From: JAFDCJ01 sp049669725
Lineage (GTDB): Bacteria; Desulfobacterota; Desulfobacteria; Desulfobacterales; JAFDCJ01
Length of the DNA: 64,000 bases
Reading direction: 5' to 3'
Assembly (NCBI GenBank): GCA_049669725.1
Contig: JBATKU010000056.1
Location: forward strand, 3,111 to 67,110
The position numbers and the translations under genes were made by a program. Positions within the stretch are counted from its first letter, which is position 1. Each line of letters opens with the position of its first letter. Of this stretch, positions 26,358 through 34,406 are shown one piece after another. The notes below the pieces were generated by a model. That model was not told the DNA's origin. It was given only the letters and a program-made list of their open reading frames with translations, and did not search any database.

Positions 26358-27469
26358 TCAGGAGAAAAGTACTGCATATTGTAGAAGATCTTGGGATTGG
26401 CGGCTTGGAAAGAGTTGTTGAATCGATTGCTCTTGGATTGGACAAAAAAAAATACGAAGTTCAAGTTTGGTGTTTATCCAGAGGCGGTGCTATTGCAGAG
26501 GCATTGGCTAAAGAAGGAATGATGATCAAGGTGCTCGGTATGAGCAGTTATCACCATCCAATTCAAGTACTAAAACTAGCAAAATTATTATGGCTGTCAA
26601 AAATAGATATTGTTCATACCCATGGATACTTTGGTGGAATCTTTGGAAGATTGGCAGCAATTATAGCTCGAACCCCCTCAATATTTGCGCATGTGCATAC
26701 GTCATATTTTGGATTTAAAAAACGCAATATATTTGTTGACAAAATATTGTCATATTTTACGAATAAAATTATTTCAGTATCTGGCGCAACTAAAGAATTC
26801 GTCTGCAATTTTGAGGGGATCAACGCCCAAAAAGTATGTGTTATTTATAACGGCGCTGATCCGAAAAAGAGCCCTAAGAAAAAAAAGGCAATGGACCGAA
26901 ATACTTTTGGTTTTTCTAAAGAAGATTTCGTTATAGTAACCGTTGCATCTTTAGTTAAAAACAAAGGGCATCGCGTAATTATTAATGCAATCCAAAGGGT
27001 CTTAAAAAAAAATAGTAGCATAAAATTGCTCATTGTCGGGGATGGTCCATTAAAAAATGAACTTGAAGATTTTGTGATAGACTCTCGTCTTGGGTCGCAC
27101 ATTCGGTTTGCTGGCTTGAGAGAAGACGTTTTTCCTTTGTTGAATTTGGCGGATTTATTTATTCTCGCCACCATTGAAAGAGAAGGATTAGGGGTATCTA
27201 TTATCGAAGCGATGTCCGCAGGTCTGCCGGTTATTGGGACATCTATTGGCGGTATCCCGGAATTGATTGAAAACCAAATAAATGGTTTGTTGGTTGCACC
27301 AGGCGATCCATATGAATTGGCCGTCGCGATTGAAAGACTGGCTTCAGATAAAGATCAAAGAAGGAATTTGGCCACACAAGGCAAAAAAAAATATGAGCAG
27401 AAGTTTACAGCTGTAAACATGGTGAAACAAATAGAGCTGTTGTATGAAGAACTGGAGAAAGCGGTTTAG
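26354..27469 (+). CDS. GT4 family glycosyltransferase
   Basis: A 371-residue GT-B enzyme. The acceptor half begins VLHIVEDLGIGGLERVVESI and contains IVHTHGYFGG; the donor half has VIYNGADP, TVASLVKNKGHRVIINAI, KLLIVGDGPLKNEL and the E-x7-E motif ATIEREGLGVSIIEAMSAGLPVI. Codons are very A/T rich compared with the dcw genes. ATG overlaps the previous stop (ATGA), so it is coupled to the CgeB-like gene. Sugar and linkage are unknown. Confidence 0.85.
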   Translation: MIRRKVLHIVEDLGIGGLERVVESIALGLDKKKYEVQVWCLSRGGAIAEALAKEGMMIKVLGMSSYHHPIQVLKLAKLLWLSKIDIVHTHGYFGGIFGRLAAIIARTPSIFAHVHTSYFGFKKRNIFVDKILSYFTNKIISVSGATKEFVCNFEGINAQKVCVIYNGADPKKSPKKKKAMDRNTFGFSKEDFVIVTVASLVKNKGHRVIINAIQRVLKKNSSIKLLIVGDGPLKNELEDFVIDSRLGSHIRFAGLREDVFPLLNLADLFILATIEREGLGVSIIEAMSAGLPVIGTSIGGIPELIENQINGLLVAPGDPYELAVAIERLASDKDQRRNLATQGKKKYEQKFTAVNMVKQIELLYEELEKAV

Positions 27470-27471
27470 CA

Positions 27472-28635
27472 ATGGCTTCAAAACCTTTAAGCATATTGTA
27501 TTTGTCAAGTTTTGGCGATGATAATAAAGGCGGCCAAAAAAGTCTCTTAAGTTTGATTTCTAGTTTAGACAGATACGCATTTAAGGCTCATGTCGTAGTG
27601 CCAACGGAAAATGGCAATCTGGTAAAAAAGCTAATAAATATAGATGTTGAAGGAAGTGTGATAGGGTTTCCGAAAGTTATCGATTGCCGTGTAATATTAA
27701 AGATCAAGGCAATTTGGAAATTATTTTGTTTGGTGAGCAAATACCAAATAGACATTATCCACACCGATGGGCCCCGCAACACATTTTATGCCGGAATAGT
27801 TGCCAGGCTAAAAAATATTCCGTTGATTTGGCATGTGAGAGCATCTAATCAAGATCGGTATGATCGACTTTTGTACAATCTGTCATCCAAGATTATTCTG
27901 GTGGCTGATGCCCTTCGATCAAGGTTTAAATTTAATGACTACGCTAAGAAGTTTATAACGATTCACAATGGAGTAGATTTATGCAAATTCAGGCCTCAAG
28001 TACAAAAAGGATTTATAAGAAAAAAATTTAATATTGGGGAAAATGAATTATTAATCGCTGTGACAGCAAGAATCGAAAAAATGAAAGGACAAAAATACCT
28101 TATAAAGGCATGTGGTAAATTACTAGATAAGATGCCATACTTTCATATTCTGCTGGCAGGTGAGGTCACTGATTATTCCTATTTGAAAGAGTGCCAAGAC
28201 AAGGCTTCAGCCCTTGGTATAATTAACCGGGTGGTTTTTACGGGGCAATTGGATAATGTAAGCCAGTTGCTGAATGCAACCGACATATTAGTCTTGCCCT
28301 CGCTTTGTGAAGCCTTCCCGCGGTCAGTCATCGAAGCTATGGCAGCCGGCAAACCTGTTATCGCAACCAATGTGGGGGGGTGCAGCGAAGCCTTTGAAGA
28401 TAAAATTTCCGGTTTTCTGGTACCGGCGAAAGACGCAGATGCCTTAGCAGAAAAAATCATTCTGCTTGCTAAAAGCAGAAATCTAAGGGAAAAAATTGGC
28501 AATGAAGCCAGGTACAGAGTTGAAAAAATGTTCGAGATTGGAGATAAAGTCAAACAGACCGAAAAGTTATATTACGAGGCATTACCAAAACGCCTCGACG
28601 GCGGGGAAAAGTCTTATAAAAAGCCGTCTTTATGA
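27472..28635 (+). CDS. GT4 family glycosyltransferase
   Basis: A 387-residue GT-B enzyme. Signatures: ILYLSSFGDDNKGGQKSLLS at the N-terminus, IIHTDGPRNTFYAGIVAR, TIHNGVDLCKFRP, AVTARIEKMKGQKYLIKACG, LLAGEVTDYSYLKE and the donor motif LPSLCEAFPRSVIEAMAAG. It starts two bases after the preceding gene and shares its A/T-rich codon use, suggesting they were acquired together. It presumably extends the EPS repeat unit. Confidence 0.85.
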   Translation: MASKPLSILYLSSFGDDNKGGQKSLLSLISSLDRYAFKAHVVVPTENGNLVKKLINIDVEGSVIGFPKVIDCRVILKIKAIWKLFCLVSKYQIDIIHTDGPRNTFYAGIVARLKNIPLIWHVRASNQDRYDRLLYNLSSKIILVADALRSRFKFNDYAKKFITIHNGVDLCKFRPQVQKGFIRKKFNIGENELLIAVTARIEKMKGQKYLIKACGKLLDKMPYFHILLAGEVTDYSYLKECQDKASALGIINRVVFTGQLDNVSQLLNATDILVLPSLCEAFPRSVIEAMAAGKPVIATNVGGCSEAFEDKISGFLVPAKDADALAEKIILLAKSRNLREKIGNEARYRVEKMFEIGDKVKQTEKLYYEALPKRLDGGEKSYKKPSL

Positions 28636-28689
28636 TTTTTAATGAAATATAAACCTAGCCGATCCTCCGCAAGTAGATAATCAACCTAA

Positions 28690-29808
28690 ATGAAAGAGAT
28701 CTTTAAACAATTCTATCTGTATATTAGAAAGTACTTTCTATATTTTTTGTCTATTTTTCTGCCTCACAAAAAAATGGCCACCGGAAAATCTCCCGATGAA
28801 ATCCAAAAAGCTTTATTCATCCGCATTGATAGAATCGGCGACCTCGTTCTTTCAACTCCGGCTTTAAAGGCTTTTAGACATTTTTTTCCTGATTGTGAAC
28901 TATCCGTTCTTGCCAGTAAATCGAATCACACGGTTTTATTAAACCTTCCATATGTTGATAAGATAGTTACCTATGACCATGGCCAGAATATTTTTAAAAA
29001 AATATCAACGCTCAGGCGTTTAAAAAAATATAAATACGACCTTGTCGTCGATCCCTATAGCGGCTACGAATTAAAAACCGCCTTAATCGCCGCCTATAGC
29101 GGTGCACCTTTAAGACTTGGATATGCTTCCTACGGCCGAGAGATCTTTTTTAACGTCATCGCTGGATATCCAGAAAATGACCAGCATTTTAAAGATGTGG
29201 TCATAAATGTGTTTAAGCCTCTTGGAGTTGAAATAGCAGAGGCAACTCCGGAAATTAATTTATCGGAGGCAGAAAAAGAATGGTCGATAAAGTGGATCGA
29301 GCAGCATCAAGTTAGCTCCAGACACCTTGTGGGAATTCATCCCGGAGCTTTCTATGAAAGTCAAAGATGGCTAAAAGAAAGCTTTGCTGAAATTATTAAC
29401 AGGCTGCAAGAAAATAATGAATTGGAAGTTATCCTTTTCGGTGGCCCTGATGATGAAGAACTGGTTAAGAGCATAGCCTCATTGGTCTATAAAACAACGA
29501 ATACATATACATTCAGAAGCCTACGCAAATTCATTGCCTTATTATCTTATTGTAATATTTTGGTCTGCAATAATTCAGGACCATTACACATCGCGACAGC
29601 CTTAAACCTTCCGACGGTTTCGTTTATTGGGCCAACAAACAGTGCCCGCTGGAGCCCGATTGGTGAACATCATAAAATCCTTAAAGTTGAGGGTCTCGAA
29701 TGCCTTGGATGCGGGCAGGGAAAATGTCCAAAGGGCTCGATGGCCTGCATGCAGGGGATCCTGCCTATAGAGGCATTTAATGCAGTAAATGAAATGCTGA
29801 ATTCATAA
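28690..29808 (+). CDS. GT9 (heptosyltransferase-like) glycosyltransferase
   Basis: A 372-residue GT9-type protein with the family start ALFIRIDRIGDLVLSTPALKA, VGIHPGAFYESQRW, and the donor site VCNNSGPLHIATALNLPTV followed by IGPTNSARWSP. GT9 enzymes include the ADP-heptose LPS transferases RfaC/RfaF; a C-terminal CLGCGQGKCPKGSMACM cysteine cluster is also seen in many heptosyltransferase-II-like proteins. About 20 residues of a basic N-terminal tail with an aromatic/hydrophobic stretch precede the domain and may associate with the membrane. Confidence 0.82.
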   Translation: MKEIFKQFYLYIRKYFLYFLSIFLPHKKMATGKSPDEIQKALFIRIDRIGDLVLSTPALKAFRHFFPDCELSVLASKSNHTVLLNLPYVDKIVTYDHGQNIFKKISTLRRLKKYKYDLVVDPYSGYELKTALIAAYSGAPLRLGYASYGREIFFNVIAGYPENDQHFKDVVINVFKPLGVEIAEATPEINLSEAEKEWSIKWIEQHQVSSRHLVGIHPGAFYESQRWLKESFAEIINRLQENNELEVILFGGPDDEELVKSIASLVYKTTNTYTFRSLRKFIALLSYCNILVCNNSGPLHIATALNLPTVSFIGPTNSARWSPIGEHHKILKVEGLECLGCGQGKCPKGSMACMQGILPIEAFNAVNEMLNS

Positions 29809-29932
29809 CAGGGGTGGTTTGCAATACTCATTTAAATTCATGGGACGGCGATGACACGCCCGCTAATTTTTTAAAGTAGACAGATAATTAGCGCTAAACA
29901 CCAACTCTCCAAGTATATAGGCGCATTCCAGG

Positions 29933-30862
29933 ATGGATTTGAAAAAAGCCTACGGACCCATCAGATTACCAGATTTCCTGATCATCGGCGGGGCGCGCTG
30001 CGGGACCTCCTCGCTTTACTCCTATCTTAACGAACATCCCGAAGTCTTCATGCCGGATCTTAAAGAACCGCACTTCTTCAACTACCTGGGCTCCAGCAAG
30101 TCACCCCACCCGGGGCGGCTGCCTTGGAAGATTGGGGAATATGCAGCGTTGTTTAAGCCGGCCCGTTCTGAACAGAAACTTGGTGAAGCCTCAGCGTCAT
30201 ATCTGTATTTCCACGACCAGGTGATTCCAACCATACGCTCGATATACGGCCAGAAGGCAGGTGAGGTTAAAATCGTGATGGTCCTGCGGAATCCGATTGA
30301 TCGAGCCTGGTCGTATTACATGCTGTTGAGGCGCAATAAACACATGTTAAGCTTCTTTGAGATGGTTGACAAATACTGTGGCGGCGGCAAGAAGACCTTT
30401 CACGACTTTTTAAGGGCTGGGCATTACACAGAGCAGGTTCGGGATTACCTGGATGCGTTCGATTCAGTCCGGATCTTCATGTTCGAGGATCTCCAGCGCG
30501 ACCCGGCTGCGGTCGTACGCCGCATTTTCGAACTGATCAAGGTGAATGATACCGGGTATGTACCCAGCAACATCAACATTACTTACAACGCATCGGGATC
30601 CCCAAAGCCGGGCCTCAGCCGATTCGTCCATAACATTTTGTTCCAGGACAATGTTTTAAAAAAAACCCTCAAATCGGCCTTGCCCCTGCGCATGCGCCTA
30701 CGGATCAAGGCAGAGTTTAGCGCCCGGTTTACGAACCAGGCCGAGATCCCTGCGGATGTTCAAGAGTTTTTGGCCGGGACCTACCGCAAAAGCATAAAGT
30801 CGCTGCGTGACCTACTGGTCGACCCCGAACAGAAGGCGTTGGTAGATAATTGGTGTATTTAA
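29933..30862 (+). CDS. PAPS-dependent sulfotransferase
   Basis: A 309-residue protein with the sulfotransferase 5'-phosphosulfate loop FLIIGGARCGTSSLYSYL (residues 16-33) and 3'-phosphate site VMVLRNPIDRAWSYY (about residue 120), the layout of carbohydrate O/N-sulfotransferases (heparan-sulfate type). It would sulfate a sugar of the EPS or LPS. The gene is more G/C-rich than its neighbours on both sides, has 124 bp before it and 21 bp after, and its codon use differs from the adjacent glycosyltransferases, suggesting separate transfer. Confidence 0.85.
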   Translation: MDLKKAYGPIRLPDFLIIGGARCGTSSLYSYLNEHPEVFMPDLKEPHFFNYLGSSKSPHPGRLPWKIGEYAALFKPARSEQKLGEASASYLYFHDQVIPTIRSIYGQKAGEVKIVMVLRNPIDRAWSYYMLLRRNKHMLSFFEMVDKYCGGGKKTFHDFLRAGHYTEQVRDYLDAFDSVRIFMFEDLQRDPAAVVRRIFELIKVNDTGYVPSNINITYNASGSPKPGLSRFVHNILFQDNVLKKTLKSALPLRMRLRIKAEFSARFTNQAEIPADVQEFLAGTYRKSIKSLRDLLVDPEQKALVDNWCI

Positions 30863-30904
30863 CACCGGGTCCTGGTATCAAAATTGGGGTTTCCATTAAA
30901 ATAC

Positions 30905-31942
30905 ATGAATCGAGCTAAAAATTTTGGTGAGCCAGGTAGGGTTTTAGCCGTATCTATTGGTGGGTTAGGGGACACGATCCTATTTTCCCCCGTTCTAAGG
31001 GCTTTGCGCAAATCTTATCCGGAAACCTATATCGAATTATTAGTCGCCAACCGTCTGGCGGAAGAAGTTTATTCCTGTGCCGATCTGATATCGAGCGTGA
31101 CTTTCCTGAATCTGAATCGCTCATCGATAATTCTAAAATCTGCTTCCCTGTTATCATTTATTTTGAAAGCCCGCCTAAATGGCGGCTTTTCTGCTGGCTT
31201 CTTTGCAGCCGGCTTGGACTCCAAAATCGGCAGCTTCCTGAAATACGCTGGAATTGTAAAACATCTGGCATTTGCCCCCGCCCCTCAGAGTTGTTCGACA
31301 GATTTAAACTGTAACTTGGAACTTGCTCGTTCGATAAATGAAACTGCTTTGGAATATGACGTGTTTGTTCCGATTAAAAATAAATTCATGTTAGAGGCAA
31401 TGAATCTACTAAATGAACACAGCATCTCCTTGGATAAGGACGTAATTGTCGCAATTTATCCATCTGTCGAACTCATACATAGACCTCGCTGGGAGCTTGC
31501 AAAACTTATCCATGTTATTCAGCTTTTAAAAAATGATGGTTTCAATGGGAAAATAGTAGTTGTTGGATCCCAACATGAAGGTGATGAATGGGAAGCCCTT
31601 GATAAAGAAAATATTGCGGATGCCAATCTCGCAGGAAAGCTTACCATATTGGGGAGCGCCGCGCTTTTAAGCAAATGTTCCTTGACTATTGGCAACGATG
31701 GTGGACTCATGCATGTAGCGGGTGCCGTCGGTAGTCCACTAGTAACCATGATGGCAAACGCACCCTTATCCTATAGACCACCCGGTGAAAATGTCAAAAT
31801 TATTCAATCAAAACTTGGTTGCTGTGATGGAAAATACCCAAATCGACCAAAGGGTTGCCTTGTCGCTAAATGCACGGATGCTATAAAAGTACAAGAAGTA
31901 TATGAAGCATGTATACAAAGACTTTCAGGGCTGCAAAACTGA
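30905..31942 (+). CDS. GT9 (heptosyltransferase-like) glycosyltransferase
   Basis: A protein of about 345 residues. It opens with RVLAVSIGGLGDTILFSPVL and has the donor-side motif TIGNDGGLMHVAGAVGSPLV, with a final CCDGKYPNRPKGCLVAKC cysteine region like that of the other GT9 gene here. It probably adds heptose or a related sugar to LPS or EPS; specificity is unknown. ATG 30905 is preferred to the in-frame TTG at 30884, though neither has a strong RBS. Confidence 0.78.
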   Translation: MNRAKNFGEPGRVLAVSIGGLGDTILFSPVLRALRKSYPETYIELLVANRLAEEVYSCADLISSVTFLNLNRSSIILKSASLLSFILKARLNGGFSAGFFAAGLDSKIGSFLKYAGIVKHLAFAPAPQSCSTDLNCNLELARSINETALEYDVFVPIKNKFMLEAMNLLNEHSISLDKDVIVAIYPSVELIHRPRWELAKLIHVIQLLKNDGFNGKIVVVGSQHEGDEWEALDKENIADANLAGKLTILGSAALLSKCSLTIGNDGGLMHVAGAVGSPLVTMMANAPLSYRPPGENVKIIQSKLGCCDGKYPNRPKGCLVAKCTDAIKVQEVYEACIQRLSGLQN

Positions 31943-32015
31943 TCAGATACAAATTTTTATACCGGCACATAGGTAAAGATTCGCTATAAAGAATAGAATT
32001 TTCAGTGACTATATT

Positions 32016-32879
32016 ATGAAATGCATTTGTTGTGATTCATATAAAATAAAGGCTTCAAGTTTATTCCCTGACAACTACGCTTATTGTCGCACCTGCGGTC
32101 TGCTTTTCCGGATGATCACGAATACTAAAAATCATAAAAAAAGTATAATTTCTCACTACCAAAAAAATGATCCCCACGCATCCGTCGCTTTTGCAAAAAA
32201 GGGTTTTTTTTATTCGGTATTAGACCACCTTGTAACTCATAGCGGCAAAGGAAGCAAAAAAATCCTGGATGTTGGCTGCGGATATGGATATTTTCTCAAA
32301 TTGGCGTTAGAAAGCGGGCTAGAACCAAACGGGGTTGAACTATCTGAAAATGCTGCTGCTGCAGCGAAATTGGCGTTTGGTCCCGATAAAATATTTCATG
32401 GAGAATTAAGGGCAGCTGTGTTTGCAGATGACTACTTCGATGCCATTACATTGTGGGATGTATTGGTAATGATGGAAAACCCGCACAAGGAACTTGAAGA
32501 ATGTCATCGAATTTTAAAAACCGGCGGAATCATTGGAATCAGGGTGCGGAATGTCATATTTCAAAAGTTAAGTTATTATATCCAAAGGCCGTTCCAAAAA
32601 ATATATCAAAATCTGGGAATTAAGAATCCTACAGTTTTTCACCCATTTTGTTTCGCTCCACGTTCAATTGAGCTTTTGCTCAGAAAGTTGGGGTTTACAA
32701 ATATTCAGATAGTGAATTCTCCATTAACTTTTGGAGATCCTTATGGATATTGTGGTCTGCATTTCCCGATTCAATTGGTTAAAACGCTGATACAACTGAT
32801 ATCTCTTTTTATATTTTCGATTAGCCGGGGTCGTTGGATAATGGGCCCTTCCCTTCTTGTCTGGGCTGAGAAATCTTGA
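32016..32879 (+). CDS. Class I SAM-dependent methyltransferase with N-terminal zinc-ribbon-like segment
   Basis: A 287-residue protein. It starts with two CxxC-type pairs (MKCICCDSYK and YCRTCGLLF), likely a small zinc ribbon. The Rossmann methyltransferase follows: KKILDVGCGYGYFLKLALES (motif I), NGVELSENAA, AITLWDVLVMMENPHKELEE and ILKTGGIIGIRVRN. This zinc-ribbon plus Methyltransf_23 design is common in polysaccharide and O-antigen clusters, where it methylates sugars. The exact target is unknown. Confidence 0.8.
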   Translation: MKCICCDSYKIKASSLFPDNYAYCRTCGLLFRMITNTKNHKKSIISHYQKNDPHASVAFAKKGFFYSVLDHLVTHSGKGSKKILDVGCGYGYFLKLALESGLEPNGVELSENAAAAAKLAFGPDKIFHGELRAAVFADDYFDAITLWDVLVMMENPHKELEECHRILKTGGIIGIRVRNVIFQKLSYYIQRPFQKIYQNLGIKNPTVFHPFCFAPRSIELLLRKLGFTNIQIVNSPLTFGDPYGYCGLHFPIQLVKTLIQLISLFIFSISRGRWIMGPSLLVWAEKS

Positions 32880-32906
32880 TAGCTTGCTGCCCCAGTTCAT
32901 AACAAA

Positions 32907-34229
32907 TTGAGAAAAATCCTCCACATTATAACCCGCCTGGACATGGGCGGTTCGGCTCAGAATACCCTGCTAACCTGCCTTGAATTGAGTCGAAAATACG
33001 AGATGATTCTGGTTTGCGGCCTTTCGCAAGAGTCAAATATGACCGACTCGGAGCAAGGGGCGGTTAATGGGCTAATAAATGACGCCCGGGCAAATGGCGT
33101 CAAGATTGTCCCGATACCTTCTTTGGTGCGTCGAATCAGTCCGCTGAATGATATTCGCGCCCTGTATGATCTCGTTCGAATAATAAAAACCGAAAAGCCT
33201 GATGTCGTTCACACTCACACTTCTAAAGCCGGCATATTAGGGCGGCTGGCGGCTAAAATTGCAAGGGTTCCGCTCATTGTGCATACGCCCCACGGACATG
33301 TTTTCTTCGGCCACTTCGGCCCGATTCTTTCCAGAATATTTCTGTGGGTCGAAAGACTTTTTGCGCCTCTGACTGACCGGGTAGTAGCGCTTACCGATCG
33401 CGAAAGCAAAGATTACACGGACCTTAATGTCTATCCCGAGGATAAGCTTGTTCAGATTCACAGCGGGGTTGATATTGAAAAATTCAAGCAGGTTCCGGTT
33501 TGTGCGGTTGAAAAGAAACGCTCTTTAGGACTGGAGCAGAATGGTTTGGTTGTGGGGTTTATTGGTTGGCTGCTGCCGATTAAGGGTCCCATGCATTTGC
33601 TCAAAGCCGTGGAAGATGTCTGGCTCGATTATGATGATACTGTACTGGTATTCATCGGAAAAGGTGATCTGGATGTCGATTTGAGGGCTGAGGCCCTCAA
33701 GGCAGGTGCGAACGGCAGGGTTAATTTTCTAGGCTGGCGCAACGATATTGATGAGATCATGCCGCTATTCGATATTTTCGTCTTGCCATCGCTTAATGAG
33801 GGTATGGGCCGGGTGCTAGTTGAAGCCATGGCTGCCGGCAAACCAGTGGTGGCCAGCAACGTTGGCGGAATTCCTGACCTTGTCAAGCACGACCTCAACG
33901 GGTTGCTGGTGCCGCCCGGGGATGAAAAAGCCCTGGCTACCAGCATCAAGCAGCTCATAAGCAACCCGCAAAAAGCAAAAATGATGGGTCAGTGCGGCAG
34001 AAGGCTCTGTAATCAATTCAGCGTGGAAGCAATGGTTGAGAAAATAGATAATCTATATCAGGGGCTGTTCAAATTTCACCGCCCGCTTCGCTCGAGACAC
34101 CGGTCGTCGCTAAAGCTATGCCCCGGCAAGCAGAAAACGCTGAGACAGAAAATCTTTCTCCCTGATCGGGAGGTACCGACCAGGGAAACATCTCAGCCCT
34201 CCGGGCAAGAAAATTACAAGAACAATTGA
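32907..34229 (+). CDS. GT4 family glycosyltransferase with unusual C-terminal tail
   Basis: A GT-B enzyme of 440 residues. Conserved text: ILHIITRLDMGGSAQNTLLT at the start, DVVHTHTSKAGILGRLAA, TPHGHVFFGHFGP, QIHSGVDIEKF, VGFIGWLLPIKGP, and the donor motif LPSLNEGMGRVLVEAMAAGK. The start is TTG 32907, required to keep this conserved N-terminus. The domain ends near residue 390; the last 50 residues (RPLRSRHRSSLKLCPGKQKT and on) are encoded by the inverted-repeat element at 34078-34390 and are not typical of the family, suggesting insertion-driven extension. Confidence 0.85.
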   Translation: MRKILHIITRLDMGGSAQNTLLTCLELSRKYEMILVCGLSQESNMTDSEQGAVNGLINDARANGVKIVPIPSLVRRISPLNDIRALYDLVRIIKTEKPDVVHTHTSKAGILGRLAAKIARVPLIVHTPHGHVFFGHFGPILSRIFLWVERLFAPLTDRVVALTDRESKDYTDLNVYPEDKLVQIHSGVDIEKFKQVPVCAVEKKRSLGLEQNGLVVGFIGWLLPIKGPMHLLKAVEDVWLDYDDTVLVFIGKGDLDVDLRAEALKAGANGRVNFLGWRNDIDEIMPLFDIFVLPSLNEGMGRVLVEAMAAGKPVVASNVGGIPDLVKHDLNGLLVPPGDEKALATSIKQLISNPQKAKMMGQCGRRLCNQFSVEAMVEKIDNLYQGLFKFHRPLRSRHRSSLKLCPGKQKTLRQKIFLPDREVPTRETSQPSGQENYKNN

Positions 34230-34390
34230 AGCTATATTTTAATTTGCCAGCTATTCATATAGGAGGCTGATAGTTGTATACTAAAATACCTTGAAGCAAC
34301 GCATCTGATGGTTTTGATTTGCCATAGACTCCCGGCAAATCAGTAAAATAATGCTCTGTGATCTCAGTGTACTCGAGCGAAGCGGGTGGT
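34078..34390. mobile_element. MITE-like element with 19-bp inverted ends
   Basis: ACCGCCCGCTTCGCTCGAG (34078-34096) and CTCGAGCGAAGCGGGTGGT (34372-34390) are inverted copies with 18 of 19 bases matching, bounding 313 bp. The interior holds a strong hairpin (TCCCTGATCGG 34159-34169 / CCGACCAGGGA 34176-34186, one mismatch) flanked by GCTGAGA (34139-34145) / TCTCAGC (34191-34197). The element overlaps the 3' end of the GT4 gene and extends its reading frame, and ends 17 bp before the ABC transporter start. No transposase or clear target duplication was seen. Confidence 0.55.
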
Positions 34391-34406
34391 TAACTAAAAG
34401 TATAAA

